DNA from: JBBRVP01 sp038246785 | GTDB lineage: Bacteria > Actinomycetota > Actinomycetes > Jiangellales > Jiangellaceae | Assembly: GCA_038246785.1 (NCBI GenBank) | Contig: JBBRVP010000009.1 | Coordinates: forward strand, 37,084-101,083 | Length of the DNA: 64,000 nucleotides | Direction: 5' to 3' | In this document: positions 8,351 to 15,278 of the stretch, in pieces | How the letters are laid out: each line of letters starts with the position of its first letter | Position numbering within the stretch: the first letter of the stretch is position 1 | The notes under the pieces: model-generated | The model's input: only the letters and a program-made list of their open reading frames with translations | Databases searched by the model: none | Told to the model about the DNA's origin: nothing | Translations under genes and position numbers: made by a program

Positions 8351-8425
8351 TCAGCTGTTGGGGCGCTTCCCGTGGTTGGCGGCGCTCTTCTTGCGCGACT
8401 TGCGCTTGCGCGAGGCCTTCGCCAT
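8351..8425 (-). CDS. Ribosomal peptide bL37 (24 residues)
   Basis: A 24-residue basic peptide starting MAKASRKRKSRKKS and ending NHGKRPNS. The ATG at 8425 has GGAGGAAGCG immediately upstream, an excellent ribosome binding site. The KANHGKRPN-type ending matches the tiny 50S protein bL37 first seen in structures of mycobacterial ribosomes and conserved across actinobacteria. It lies convergent with sigR-rsrA. It is easily missed because of its size. Confidence 0.85.
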   Translation of the reverse strand: MAKASRKRKSRKKSAANHGKRPNS

Positions 8426-8498
8426 CGCTTCCTCCGCGAGATCGAGGGATCGGGGTACGACGGCACATCCTCTCACGACCGCCTGCGGCGCCCGCTCG

Positions 8499-9233
8499 TC
8501 AGGCGGGCTGCATCCTGCCGAACCGGCGGTTGAGCGCGTCGAGAACCGCGCGGGCGACCGCGTCGGGCTCATCCACCCGGACGAGCGCCGAACCGACAAG
8601 CGTGTGCTCGCCGTCTTCTGGCACTCCCAGGACGAGCACGACCATGGCGGCTCGGACGTCGCCGGCGGCGATGACGGAGGCGTGCTCGATCCGGGCCGGC
8701 ACGTCCAGAAGACCGCTCACCGCGTCCAGCGCGGCGCGGGCGACCAGCCAGAAACGCAGGCTTCCGTGGACCGGGCCGTCGGCCGCCCCCTCGAAGACCG
8801 TCGCTCCACGAACGACCGTGACGGCCACGTCGAACCCGCTGGCACGGGTGCGGACGACGACGCTGTCGAGCACCGGTCGCTGCGTGAGCACCGGCTCCAT
8901 CGGCTGACGTGGCCGCTCGCCCGCCGGCTCGACGGCGATCGCGCCCTCCGGCCCTGGCTCGCGAGCGACCAGCGAGGCGACGGGCGGCGCGTCCGGCACC
9001 TCGTCGTCGAGCTGCACGACGCTCACCGTCCGGTGGTCGACAGAGATCCCCAGCTCGGCGAGCGCGAGTGACTGCACGTCGCGCACGAGCTGCTTCGCCG
9101 GCTTGCCGGGCAGCGCGACGACGTGCACCTCCAGCGGGGCGGCCTCGGCGTTGGTCACGACGCTGACCGCACGGACACCGGGCAGCTTCGTGAGCGCGGC
9201 CTCGAGGTCTGGCAGCAGTCGCAAAGGCGGCAT
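8499..9233 (-). CDS. Uncharacterised two-part protein with a small N-terminal alpha/beta domain
   Basis: The 244-residue protein begins with a compact domain (about 1-70): LTKLPGVRAVSVVTNAEA, VHVVALPGKPAKQLVRDVQS, and ELGISVDHRTVSVVQL. That pattern (a strand, an [R/K]-x-x-KQ-[I/L]-VRD helix, then FGI-DHR-[K/T][I/V]SV-QL) also occurs in unannotated Firmicute proteins, so it is an old domain of unknown role. After a linker comes a second domain of about 120 residues with strands DSVVVRTRASGFDVAVTVV and helices containing ALDAVSGLLD. No catalytic residues stand out. It is divergent from the peptide/HD-GYP operon, which may share its control region. Confidence 0.65.
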   Translation of the reverse strand: MPPLRLLPDLEAALTKLPGVRAVSVVTNAEAAPLEVHVVALPGKPAKQLVRDVQSLALAELGISVDHRTVSVVQLDDEVPDAPPVASLVAREPGPEGAIAVEPAGERPRQPMEPVLTQRPVLDSVVVRTRASGFDVAVTVVRGATVFEGAADGPVHGSLRFWLVARAALDAVSGLLDVPARIEHASVIAAGDVRAAMVVLVLGVPEDGEHTLVGSALVRVDEPDAVARAVLDALNRRFGRMQPA

Positions 9234-9548
9234 GGGCGCAGTCTGGACCTACGTGGTGGTGCAGGTCACGGCCGCGAGACTCGCCGATGCGTGACGTGAA
9301 GTTGCGGTCGGCACCCGGTGGTGGCCTCATACTGGAGGTGCCAGTCGCGGACGGATAGCCACAGCTGTGCGGGTCGTTGCCTTTCCGGCAGCTTCCGGCA
9401 TGTCCGCGACCACAACTCCAGAGAGCGGGACCGGGACCGGCAGCGCTCAACCCCCCACAGAGAGCTCGGAACGACCTGCAGCGGAGCGGAGCGCGCGAGG
9501 ACGACTCAGCGGCGTCCTCGACACCACCGTGAAAGGAGCTGTTCCCCC
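9234..9548. other. Intergenic region upstream of the peptide/HD-GYP operon
   Basis: 315 bases between divergent genes. It holds a 7-bp-stem hairpin at 9497-9519 (GAGGACG ... CGTCCTC) 10 bases ahead of the ribosome binding site AAAGGAG of the 21-aa peptide. It also has a short direct repeat TTCCGGCA near 9384 and 9394. A frame of 61 codons, GTG 9367 to TGA 9552, rich in Thr, Ser and Pro, ends with an ATGA overlap on the peptide start but has no ribosome binding site. No convincing -35/-10 pair is visible. Confidence 0.5.
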
Positions 9549-9614
9549 ATGAAGAAGGCCTCCTCGGCAATCGAGAACTTCCTTCGCACCGGTGCCAACT
9601 GGCGCTGGCAGTGA
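9549..9614 (+). CDS. 21-residue peptide leading an HD-GYP operon
   Basis: The ATG at 9549 has AAAGGAG at 9532-9538. The peptide begins MKKASSAIENFLRTG and ends ANWRWQ. It is cationic, with a short amphipathic helix (AIENFLRT) and an aromatic NWRW tail. Its TGA ends 50 bases before the strong ribosome binding site of the HD-GYP gene, and an in-frame GTG of that gene overlaps the TGA. It has no signal peptide or known bacteriocin leader, and I know of no family for it. Being a real gene is inferred from the start context and operon position, not from homology. Confidence 0.55.
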   Translation: MKKASSAIENFLRTGANWRWQ

Positions 9615-9664
9615 CCGTGGACGTTGTCGGTCCCCGTCCCGCTCTCTGGCACCCGGGAGGACGA

Positions 9665-11062
9665 ATGCGGCTGCGCAGCCGTGCACCGGAGGCCTACGTG
9701 GCGCTCCTGGCCCTCGCGGCTGCGCTCGTGCTCTGGCAGGCGGCGAGCCGCGGTGCAGACTGGCGGACCGTCGGGCTCCTCGCCGCGCTGCACCTGCTCG
9801 CCGAGTGGCAGTTCTCCAACCTGTGGCCGACGCGGGTCGTCCTCACCCTCGGATCCATCGTCATCATGGCGGCCCTGATCATCGTGGGGCCGCTGCCGTC
9901 GACGCTCGTCGCCCTGACCAGCATCGTCCCGCCAGTGCACATCCCGTTGGTCAAGCGGATCTTTAACGCCAGCCAGGCGGTGCTGTGCACCGTGGCCGCC
10001 GGCACGGCGTACGTCCTGCTCGGCGGCCCGGTCGGCCCCGGCTTCGGGCCGGATGCCTTCCCCCGCGTGCTCCTGCCGGTGCTGGCAATGCAGGCCGTTT
10101 ACGTCGTCTGCAACGCCCTGCTGCTCTCCGTCGTCGTGCGCCTGTCGTCCGGTGTGCCGATGTGGGGACTGCTGCGCGGGGTGCTACTGCCGTCGGCGGC
10201 CGGCTATGTCGCATACGGGCTGTTCGGCCTGCTCCTCGCGGCGCTGTGGCTCGGCGGCCTCGGCGGCTTCTCGGCCGTCCTGCTGCTGCTGCCGCTGTTC
10301 ATCGCCCGCTGGGTCTTCGCGCAGTACGCCGCGGAGAAGGAGGCCTACGAGGCCACCGTCCGTGCTCTCGTCCAGGCCGTGGAGACCAAGGACGTCTACA
10401 CCCGGGGCCACAGCGAGCGGGTGGCGCAGGGTTCGGTCATGACCGCGCGCGGCATCGGGATGCGACAGGACCGCATCGAGTCGCTGCGCTACGCCGCGCT
10501 GCTGCACGATCTCGGCAAGATCAGCGTACCCACGCGCATCCTGCAGAAGACGTCGCGGCTCGACGACGGTGAGTTCGCAGCCGTGCAGCTGCACCCGGTG
10601 CGCGGTGTGGAGATGGTGCGCGACATCGACTTCCTCGACGAGGCTCGGCGCGGCATCCTCCACCACCACGAGCGCGTCGACGGCCTCGGCTACCCGATGG
10701 GCCTGCGCGGCAATGACATCCCGGAGTTCGCCCGGGTCATCGCCGTCGCCGACGCCTTCGACGCGATGACGACGGTCCGCTCCTACCGCGGCGCGCGCAG
10801 CGTCGACGAAGCCCGTCGCGAGCTCGAGCGCGGCCGGGGGACGCAATTCGATCCTGCCTTCGTCGAGTCCTTCCTCGTCGGGCTCGACCGCGACGGCTGG
10901 GAGGTCCCGGAGCCGCTCGCACCGGCCCCGCGCAGGCCACGTCGCGGCGGGCTCGACCTGTCCAGTGCCGACGCCGCCACAGCCGAGGACGGCGGGCGGC
11001 GAGGCGACCCGTCCTCGACATACCAGCCGGGACTGCCCGGTGCTCCGGGTGAGGCGCAGTGA
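9665..11062 (+). CDS. Membrane-anchored HD-GYP domain protein (predicted c-di-GMP phosphodiesterase)
   Basis: I chose the ATG at 9665 because GGGAGG (9655-9660) precedes it by 4 bases. The in-frame GTG at 9611 is the alternative. The 465-residue protein has about six to eight membrane helices (roughly 10-225) forming an unassigned sensor region, then a soluble HD-GYP domain at about 240-430. Catalytic motifs are complete: HSERVA, LLHDLGK with the HD pair near 281-282, and HHERVDGLGYP near 334-344, which matches HHExxDGxGYP. Such domains hydrolyse cyclic di-GMP. The GTG start of the next gene overlaps its stop (GTGA). Confidence 0.85.
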   Translation: MRLRSRAPEAYVALLALAAALVLWQAASRGADWRTVGLLAALHLLAEWQFSNLWPTRVVLTLGSIVIMAALIIVGPLPSTLVALTSIVPPVHIPLVKRIFNASQAVLCTVAAGTAYVLLGGPVGPGFGPDAFPRVLLPVLAMQAVYVVCNALLLSVVVRLSSGVPMWGLLRGVLLPSAAGYVAYGLFGLLLAALWLGGLGGFSAVLLLLPLFIARWVFAQYAAEKEAYEATVRALVQAVETKDVYTRGHSERVAQGSVMTARGIGMRQDRIESLRYAALLHDLGKISVPTRILQKTSRLDDGEFAAVQLHPVRGVEMVRDIDFLDEARRGILHHHERVDGLGYPMGLRGNDIPEFARVIAVADAFDAMTTVRSYRGARSVDEARRELERGRGTQFDPAFVESFLVGLDRDGWEVPEPLAPAPRRPRRGGLDLSSADAATAEDGGRRGDPSSTYQPGLPGAPGEAQ

Positions 11063-12339
11063 GCGGTTTCAGGAGGTCAGGGATCCGGCGGATGAGCACG
11101 GGACCGGTCGTGGTGGTGGCGATCGCGGCGATGACCGTGATCGCCGGGGTCGCGACAACGTCGGTGAACGGCCTGCAGGAGCCGGCAGTCGCGCTCGCGT
11201 TCGCCCTGTTCGTGGCATTCGGCGAGCTGGCACGGATCACCCTCCCGGGCGACCGGGTGCAGGCGCCGCTCGGGCTGGCCGGCGCGCTGGCGTACGCCTT
11301 CCTGTGGGACGTCGGCAACGATCCCACGACCTACTCCGCGCTCCAGGTCGTCGCGGTGACCTCGACCGGCATGCTCGTGGGCACGCTGCCGCACATCGCG
11401 GCCGGACGCGCGCCGGCACTGGACTCGGTGTCGCGCCGGGTCCTGGTCATCGCGTTCGCCGCTGCGGTGGCCCGGCCGCTGATCGTCGGCGACTCGGGCG
11501 CCACCGGGAAGATTCCCCCGTGGTCGGGGGTCGGCCTGCTCGCGCTCGTCGCCGCGCTGACGCTCGCGCTCGACGGCGTGTTCGCTGCGCTGCTCGCGGT
11601 CGACCGCACCCAGGCGCCGTTCCGGGCCACGATGCGCAACGAGCTGACGGCGATGGCGGGCGTGGGTGCCGCTGTGGGCGCCACCGGCCTGCTGGTGGCG
11701 CTGTCGGCGCCGGTCATGGGTCTGTGGGCCATCCCCATCCTCAGCGTGCCGCTGCTGCTGACGCAGTTCTCGTTCCGCCGCTACTCGGGCATTCGCGCGA
11801 CCTACCTGCAGACGATCCGGTCGCTGTCCCGGGTGACCGAGCTGGCGGGCTACACCGAGTCCGGCCACGCGCGGCGGGTCAGCCGGCTCGGTGTGTCGGT
11901 CGGGCGCGACCTCGGCATGGACGAGCGGGCTCTGCGCGACCTGGAGTACGCCGCCCTCATGCACGACATCGGCCAGCTGTCGCTGCGCGATCCGATCGCC
12001 GGCGGCGCCACCGTGATGGTCGCGCCGGACGAGCGACGGCGGATCGCCGAGCTGGGCGGGGCGGTCATCCGGCAGACGGGCGTCCTCGACGCGGTGGCGA
12101 CCGCGGTGGAACGGCAGGCGGAGCCCTACCGCCGCCCGCACGTCGACGACGACGCCGAGGTGCCGCTGGCCAGCCGCATCATCAAGGTCGTCAACGCCTA
12201 CGACGACCTGGTCGGCGGCTCGCTGGAGATCGAGCGGACTCTCGACGCGCTGGAGCGGATGCGGCTGGGGATGGCCTACGAGTACGACCCGAGGGTCATC
12301 GAGTCGCTTGCCCGGGTTCTGTCGCGCACGCTGGAGTGA
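11059..12339 (+). CDS. Membrane-anchored degenerate HD-domain protein
   Basis: This 426-residue protein has the same architecture as its upstream neighbour: about eight helices up to residue 245, then an HD domain. It keeps the first motifs (ESGHARRV and LMHDIGQ near 299-305) but the HHExxDGxGYP block is gone, replaced by ERQAEPYRRPHVDDD. The later ASRIIKVVNAYDDLV is retained. It is therefore unlikely to cleave c-di-GMP and may be a regulatory partner or a receptor for the active HD-GYP protein. It overlaps the upstream gene by GTGA, and its last 64 bases overlap the convergent DUF5317 gene. Confidence 0.8.
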   Translation: MSGFRRSGIRRMSTGPVVVVAIAAMTVIAGVATTSVNGLQEPAVALAFALFVAFGELARITLPGDRVQAPLGLAGALAYAFLWDVGNDPTTYSALQVVAVTSTGMLVGTLPHIAAGRAPALDSVSRRVLVIAFAAAVARPLIVGDSGATGKIPPWSGVGLLALVAALTLALDGVFAALLAVDRTQAPFRATMRNELTAMAGVGAAVGATGLLVALSAPVMGLWAIPILSVPLLLTQFSFRRYSGIRATYLQTIRSLSRVTELAGYTESGHARRVSRLGVSVGRDLGMDERALRDLEYAALMHDIGQLSLRDPIAGGATVMVAPDERRRIAELGGAVIRQTGVLDAVATAVERQAEPYRRPHVDDDAEVPLASRIIKVVNAYDDLVGGSLEIERTLDALERMRLGMAYEYDPRVIESLARVLSRTLE

Positions 12340-12899
12340 CTGCTCCTGGGTGGGCGGGTCCGCCGCACCCGCGGGCGGCCGGTGAGCCCGGCGTACACCG
12401 CCAGGCCCGCGCCCGCCGCCACGGCCACGTCACCGACGCTGACGACCTGGGGGGCGCCGGGCAGCGCGAACGGCACGACGTCGGCCAGCCAATCCAGCCG
12501 GGTCCCGCCGTCGGCCGGCTCGTGGCGCGAATCCTCGCCCAGGTCCAGTGCCGAGACACCGAGGCCGGCCCGCTCCGCCGCCGCCACCGAGACCGGCATC
12601 GCCCCGTTGGCCACGACGACCAGGGCGTTAGCGGCAAGTCCCACGCCGACGAGCGGCAGCCCGGGCACACCGCGGTTGAACCAGACGAAGACCGCGGCGC
12701 AGGCGGCCGTCGCGGCCAGCAGCAGCGCGTGGGCCGGTACCCACAGCGCTGCGAGGAACACACCGAGCAGGTAAAGCGTGACCGCCGTGCGCAGCAGGTG
12801 CAGCCGGCGCCACGGCACCAGGGCGAACCGGCCGAGTCTTCCGCCGCGAGCAAAGGCCAGCACACCGGCCATCGCCAGCACGACCGCGACGAGCAGCAC
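12276..12899 (-). CDS. DUF5317 membrane protein
   Basis: The GTG at 12899 gives 207 residues with about five helices. The DUF5317 signature is present: NRGVPGLPLVGVGLAANALV followed by VVANGAMPVS. The domain ends around residue 180. The last 25 residues are Arg/Ser-rich and antisense to the degenerate HD gene, a 64-base convergent overlap. The family has no assigned function. Upstream lies a 14-bp tandem repeat block shared with the thioesterase promoter region. Confidence 0.75.
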   Translation of the reverse strand: MLLVAVVLAMAGVLAFARGGRLGRFALVPWRRLHLLRTAVTLYLLGVFLAALWVPAHALLLAATAACAAVFVWFNRGVPGLPLVGVGLAANALVVVANGAMPVSVAAAERAGLGVSALDLGEDSRHEPADGGTRLDWLADVVPFALPGAPQVVSVGDVAVAAGAGLAVYAGLTGRPRVRRTRPPRSSHSSVRDRTRASDSMTLGSYS

Positions 12900-12953
12900 G
12901 CGGCCAGTGTGGTCGTCGGCGGCCCGCCGTCCGCGACGCCGCGCCGGACCGGT

Positions 12954-13004
12954 GCGATGCCGGGGATGCGATGCCGGGGATGCGATGCCGGGGATGCGAT
13001 GCCG
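12954..13004. repeat. 14-bp tandem repeat, about 3.6 copies
   Basis: The unit GCGATGCCGGGGAT occurs at 12954-12967, 12968-12981 and 12982-12995, followed by a partial copy to about 13004. It sits between divergent starts of the DUF5317 gene and the thioesterase gene. The copies are identical, so this is either a recent expansion or a variable-number site. Confidence 0.9.
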
Positions 13005-13036
13005 GCTACTCGATGTCGCGGTGGGATGCTGGCGCC

Positions 13037-13438
13037 GTGGTGGACCGGGCTGCCGGGCTCTCGTCGGGGCTTTCCGCGTCCGTCGAGCACGTCGTCGGCT
13101 CCGACGACACCGCCGCGGCGCTCGGCTCCGGCGACGTCGCGGTGCTGGGGACGCCGCTCCTGCTGGCGCTGGCCGAGCGAGCGACCGTGGCGGCCGTCGC
13201 CGATCGGCTCGAACCGGGGTGGACGTCGGTGGGCACGCGGGTGGAGCTCGAGCACCTGCGCCCGAGCCCGCTCGGCGCCCGGGTGCGTGTGCGCGCCGTG
13301 CTGACCGGGATCGAGGGTCGGCAGCTGCGCTTCGACGTCATGGCGGAGCACCCTGGTGGCGAGGTCGTCGGCCGGGCGCAAGTGACGCGGTTCGTGGTCG
13401 ACCGCGAGCGGTTCGCCGCCCGCGCCCGCCCCTCCTGA
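13037..13438 (+). CDS. FlK-family hotdog thioesterase
   Basis: A 133-residue single hotdog domain from the GTG at 13037. The ATG at 13013 is an alternative adding 8 residues, and neither has a clear ribosome binding site. Catalytic-triad spacing equals that of fluoroacetyl-CoA thioesterase FlK: a Thr in VLGTPLLLALAE, a Glu 8 residues later, and a His 26 after that in ELEHLRPSP, with the intervening EPG...GT also shared. The family hydrolyses acyl-CoA thioesters. Many actinobacterial members are general housekeeping enzymes, so fluoroacetate specificity should not be assumed. Confidence 0.8.
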   Translation: MVDRAAGLSSGLSASVEHVVGSDDTAAALGSGDVAVLGTPLLLALAERATVAAVADRLEPGWTSVGTRVELEHLRPSPLGARVRVRAVLTGIEGRQLRFDVMAEHPGGEVVGRAQVTRFVVDRERFAARARPS

Positions 13439-13471
13439 CGCGCCTCGCCCCTGCCCCGGATGCCACCCGGT

Positions 13472-13526
13472 GATCAAGGAGATATCAACGTCTCAGCGGC
13501 CCGCCGCACGTTGATTCTCCTTGATC
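13472..13526. terminator. Long inverted repeat between convergent genes, likely bidirectional terminator
   Basis: Left arm 13472-13491 (GATCAAGGAGATATCAACGT) pairs with right arm 13508-13526 (ACGTTGATTCTCCTTGATC) with a single bulged base, around a 16-base loop. It follows the thioesterase stop by 33 bases and faces the 3' end of the GNAT gene. There is no T-tract, as is common in actinobacteria. Confidence 0.7.
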
Positions 13527-13646
13527 GATCCTGTCGCGCAGACGGCTCCAACCGCGGTCGCGGTCGCCTGCGGGTCGGTGCACCAGGCTCACCAACCTCC
13601 ATGGAGGGCTGGGGGGGCGTTCCGGTGACCGCGGGCGCAGGCACGG

Positions 13647-14159
13647 TCACCGCGGCAGCGCGTACGCCAGGAGCTCGATCCCCGGCGCCGGCGACCAGTC
13701 GCGCTCGGGTAGCCGGGTGAACCCCGCGCGTTCGTAGAGCCGCCGCGCCGCCGCGGCCGCGCGAAGCGTGCACAGCACGGTCGTCGCGAACCCACCGGCC
13801 CGGTCGCGCTCGACGCAGGCCTCGACGAGCAGCCTCCCGACACCCCGGCCCTGCGCCGCCGGGTCGACGGCGAGCATGCGCATCTCGCCCTCGCCGGCGC
13901 GCGCGATCTCCCGCCACGGGCTGCCCTCCGGGCACCAGGTCACCGTGCCCAGGACGCTCCCGTCGCCGTCGGCGGCGGCCACGAGCAGGGTCGCGTCGCG
14001 GAAGCGGGGACGGGCGTCGCGCAGCAGCCGGGAGTACTCCTCGCCGGTGGTTCCCCCTCCGGCTGCGTACGCCGCGAGCGTCAGCCGCCCCACCTCGTCG
14101 AGCTCGGCCGGCAGGGCCGGTCGGACCGTGCATCGGGACGCCGGCGGCACGCCGCGCAC
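13647..14159 (-). CDS. GNAT-family N-acetyltransferase
   Basis: The 170-residue protein carries the acetyl-CoA-binding motif A: MRMLAVDPAAQGRGVGRLLV (QGRGVG loop) near residues 92-111. Motif B is RRLYERAGFTRL near the C-terminus. Acceptor substrate cannot be predicted. It is divergent from the YihY/BrkB gene, with about 240 bp between them. Confidence 0.85.
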   Translation of the reverse strand: MRGVPPASRCTVRPALPAELDEVGRLTLAAYAAGGGTTGEEYSRLLRDARPRFRDATLLVAAADGDGSVLGTVTWCPEGSPWREIARAGEGEMRMLAVDPAAQGRGVGRLLVEACVERDRAGGFATTVLCTLRAAAAARRLYERAGFTRLPERDWSPAPGIELLAYALPR

Positions 14160-14399
14160 GCTAGCGGAGCGGGGGTCGGGCGTGCGGGCGTCGGCCAGGG
14201 ACCGCCGCGACCGGGGACGGCGGGTTGCTCACCCAGCGGCGGGGCACGCTCGCCGCATGCTCTCGGATGAGGACGACCCGTTGCGCGTGGCGGCCGGACG
14301 GTGCGGGGCCGGCCGTGCCGCCGTTCTGCGGCGCGCCGTCCGCCACCGGTGGAAGACGGCGCCGCAGGCCCACCCGCGAAGCTTCCAGCGGCCGCCGGC

Positions 14400-15278
14400 G
14401 TGACGGGCGCCGGCACACCGCAGCAGCGCCCCCCGCTCCGCCCGGTCCTGCGCGCCCTGCCGGGGGAGACGGTGTCGGCACTGCGCGGTCACGACGTGAT
14501 GCTCTACGGCGCGGGTGTCACCTGCTACGCCGCGCTCGCCCTCGTCCCGCTGGTGCTGCTCAGCATCCGCCTCGCCGCCATAGTCGTGGGCACCGACACC
14601 GTGCGCCGCCTCGGGGGGTCGCTGCGCGACGCCCTCCCGGACGCCGTGGGCGCGCCGGGAGTCGCCACCGCCCTCGTCGAGTACGGGCTCGCCCTGGGTT
14701 GGATGGGCGTCCTGCTCGCCCTGCTGCCGGCCAGCCTCTACGGCGAGGGCCTGCGCCGGGCGTACGCGGCCGTCGCCGACGTCGACGATCGGTTGCTGGG
14801 GTGGAAGGGAAGACTGGCGGCGCTGCCGCTCCTCGTCCTCGCGCCGCTGCTGCTGCTCGCGGTGCTCGCGATCACGCCCGCCCTGGTGCACCTGGCGGGA
14901 GAGGGACCGGGCGGGGTCGCGTTGGGGGTCTACCTCGCCCTCAACGTCGACTGGGTGGTGGTCTCGCTGCCGTTGGCGTGGTCCTACCGCGTCGTGTCCC
15001 CGGATCCGCCGTCGTGGGGTGTCGCGCTCGCCGGCGGCTTCTTCACCGGCGCCTTCGTTTCCGGCTTCCTGCAGGGCTTCGTCCTCTTCCTGGCGCTCCC
15101 GCTGGACCTGGGCGCGCCCTTCGGTGGCTCCCGGACCGCGGGTGCGGTCGCCGCGGTGCTGCTCTGGTTGCTCGTGCTGCACCTCGTGGTGCTCGTCGGC
15201 TACGTCGGCACCCGCCGGCTCGCCGCCGGTCTGACCGAGCGCCGGGAAGGTCAGAGCCCGGTCGTCGACCGCGGGTAG
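14400..15278 (+). CDS. YihY/virulence factor BrkB family membrane protein
   Basis: From a GTG at 14400 the protein has 292 residues with six membrane segments. Family features include a pre-helix region LRGHDVMLYGAGVTCYAALALVP (here crossing motif and helix), the cytosolic loop GEGLRRAYAAV, and the late WLLVLHLVVLVGYVG helix. The family is often misnamed ribonuclease BN. Its role is unknown, though transport or membrane organisation has been proposed. Its 3' end overlaps the convergent IlvG-like gene by 28 bases. Confidence 0.75.
   Translation: MTGAGTPQQRPPLRPVLRALPGETVSALRGHDVMLYGAGVTCYAALALVPLVLLSIRLAAIVVGTDTVRRLGGSLRDALPDAVGAPGVATALVEYGLALGWMGVLLALLPASLYGEGLRRAYAAVADVDDRLLGWKGRLAALPLLVLAPLLLLAVLAITPALVHLAGEGPGGVALGVYLALNVDWVVVSLPLAWSYRVVSPDPPSWGVALAGGFFTGAFVSGFLQGFVLFLALPLDLGAPFGGSRTAGAVAAVLLWLLVLHLVVLVGYVGTRRLAAGLTERREGQSPVVDRG

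Noticed and set aside
9367..9552. 61-codon frame ending in ATGA on the peptide start
   Set aside because: No ribosome binding site at the GTG and a composition of Thr/Ser/Pro typical of chance frames. Kept as a weak possibility only.
9611..9613. GTG start of the HD-GYP gene overlapping the peptide stop
   Set aside because: The ATG at 9665 has a far better ribosome binding site. The overlap may be chance.
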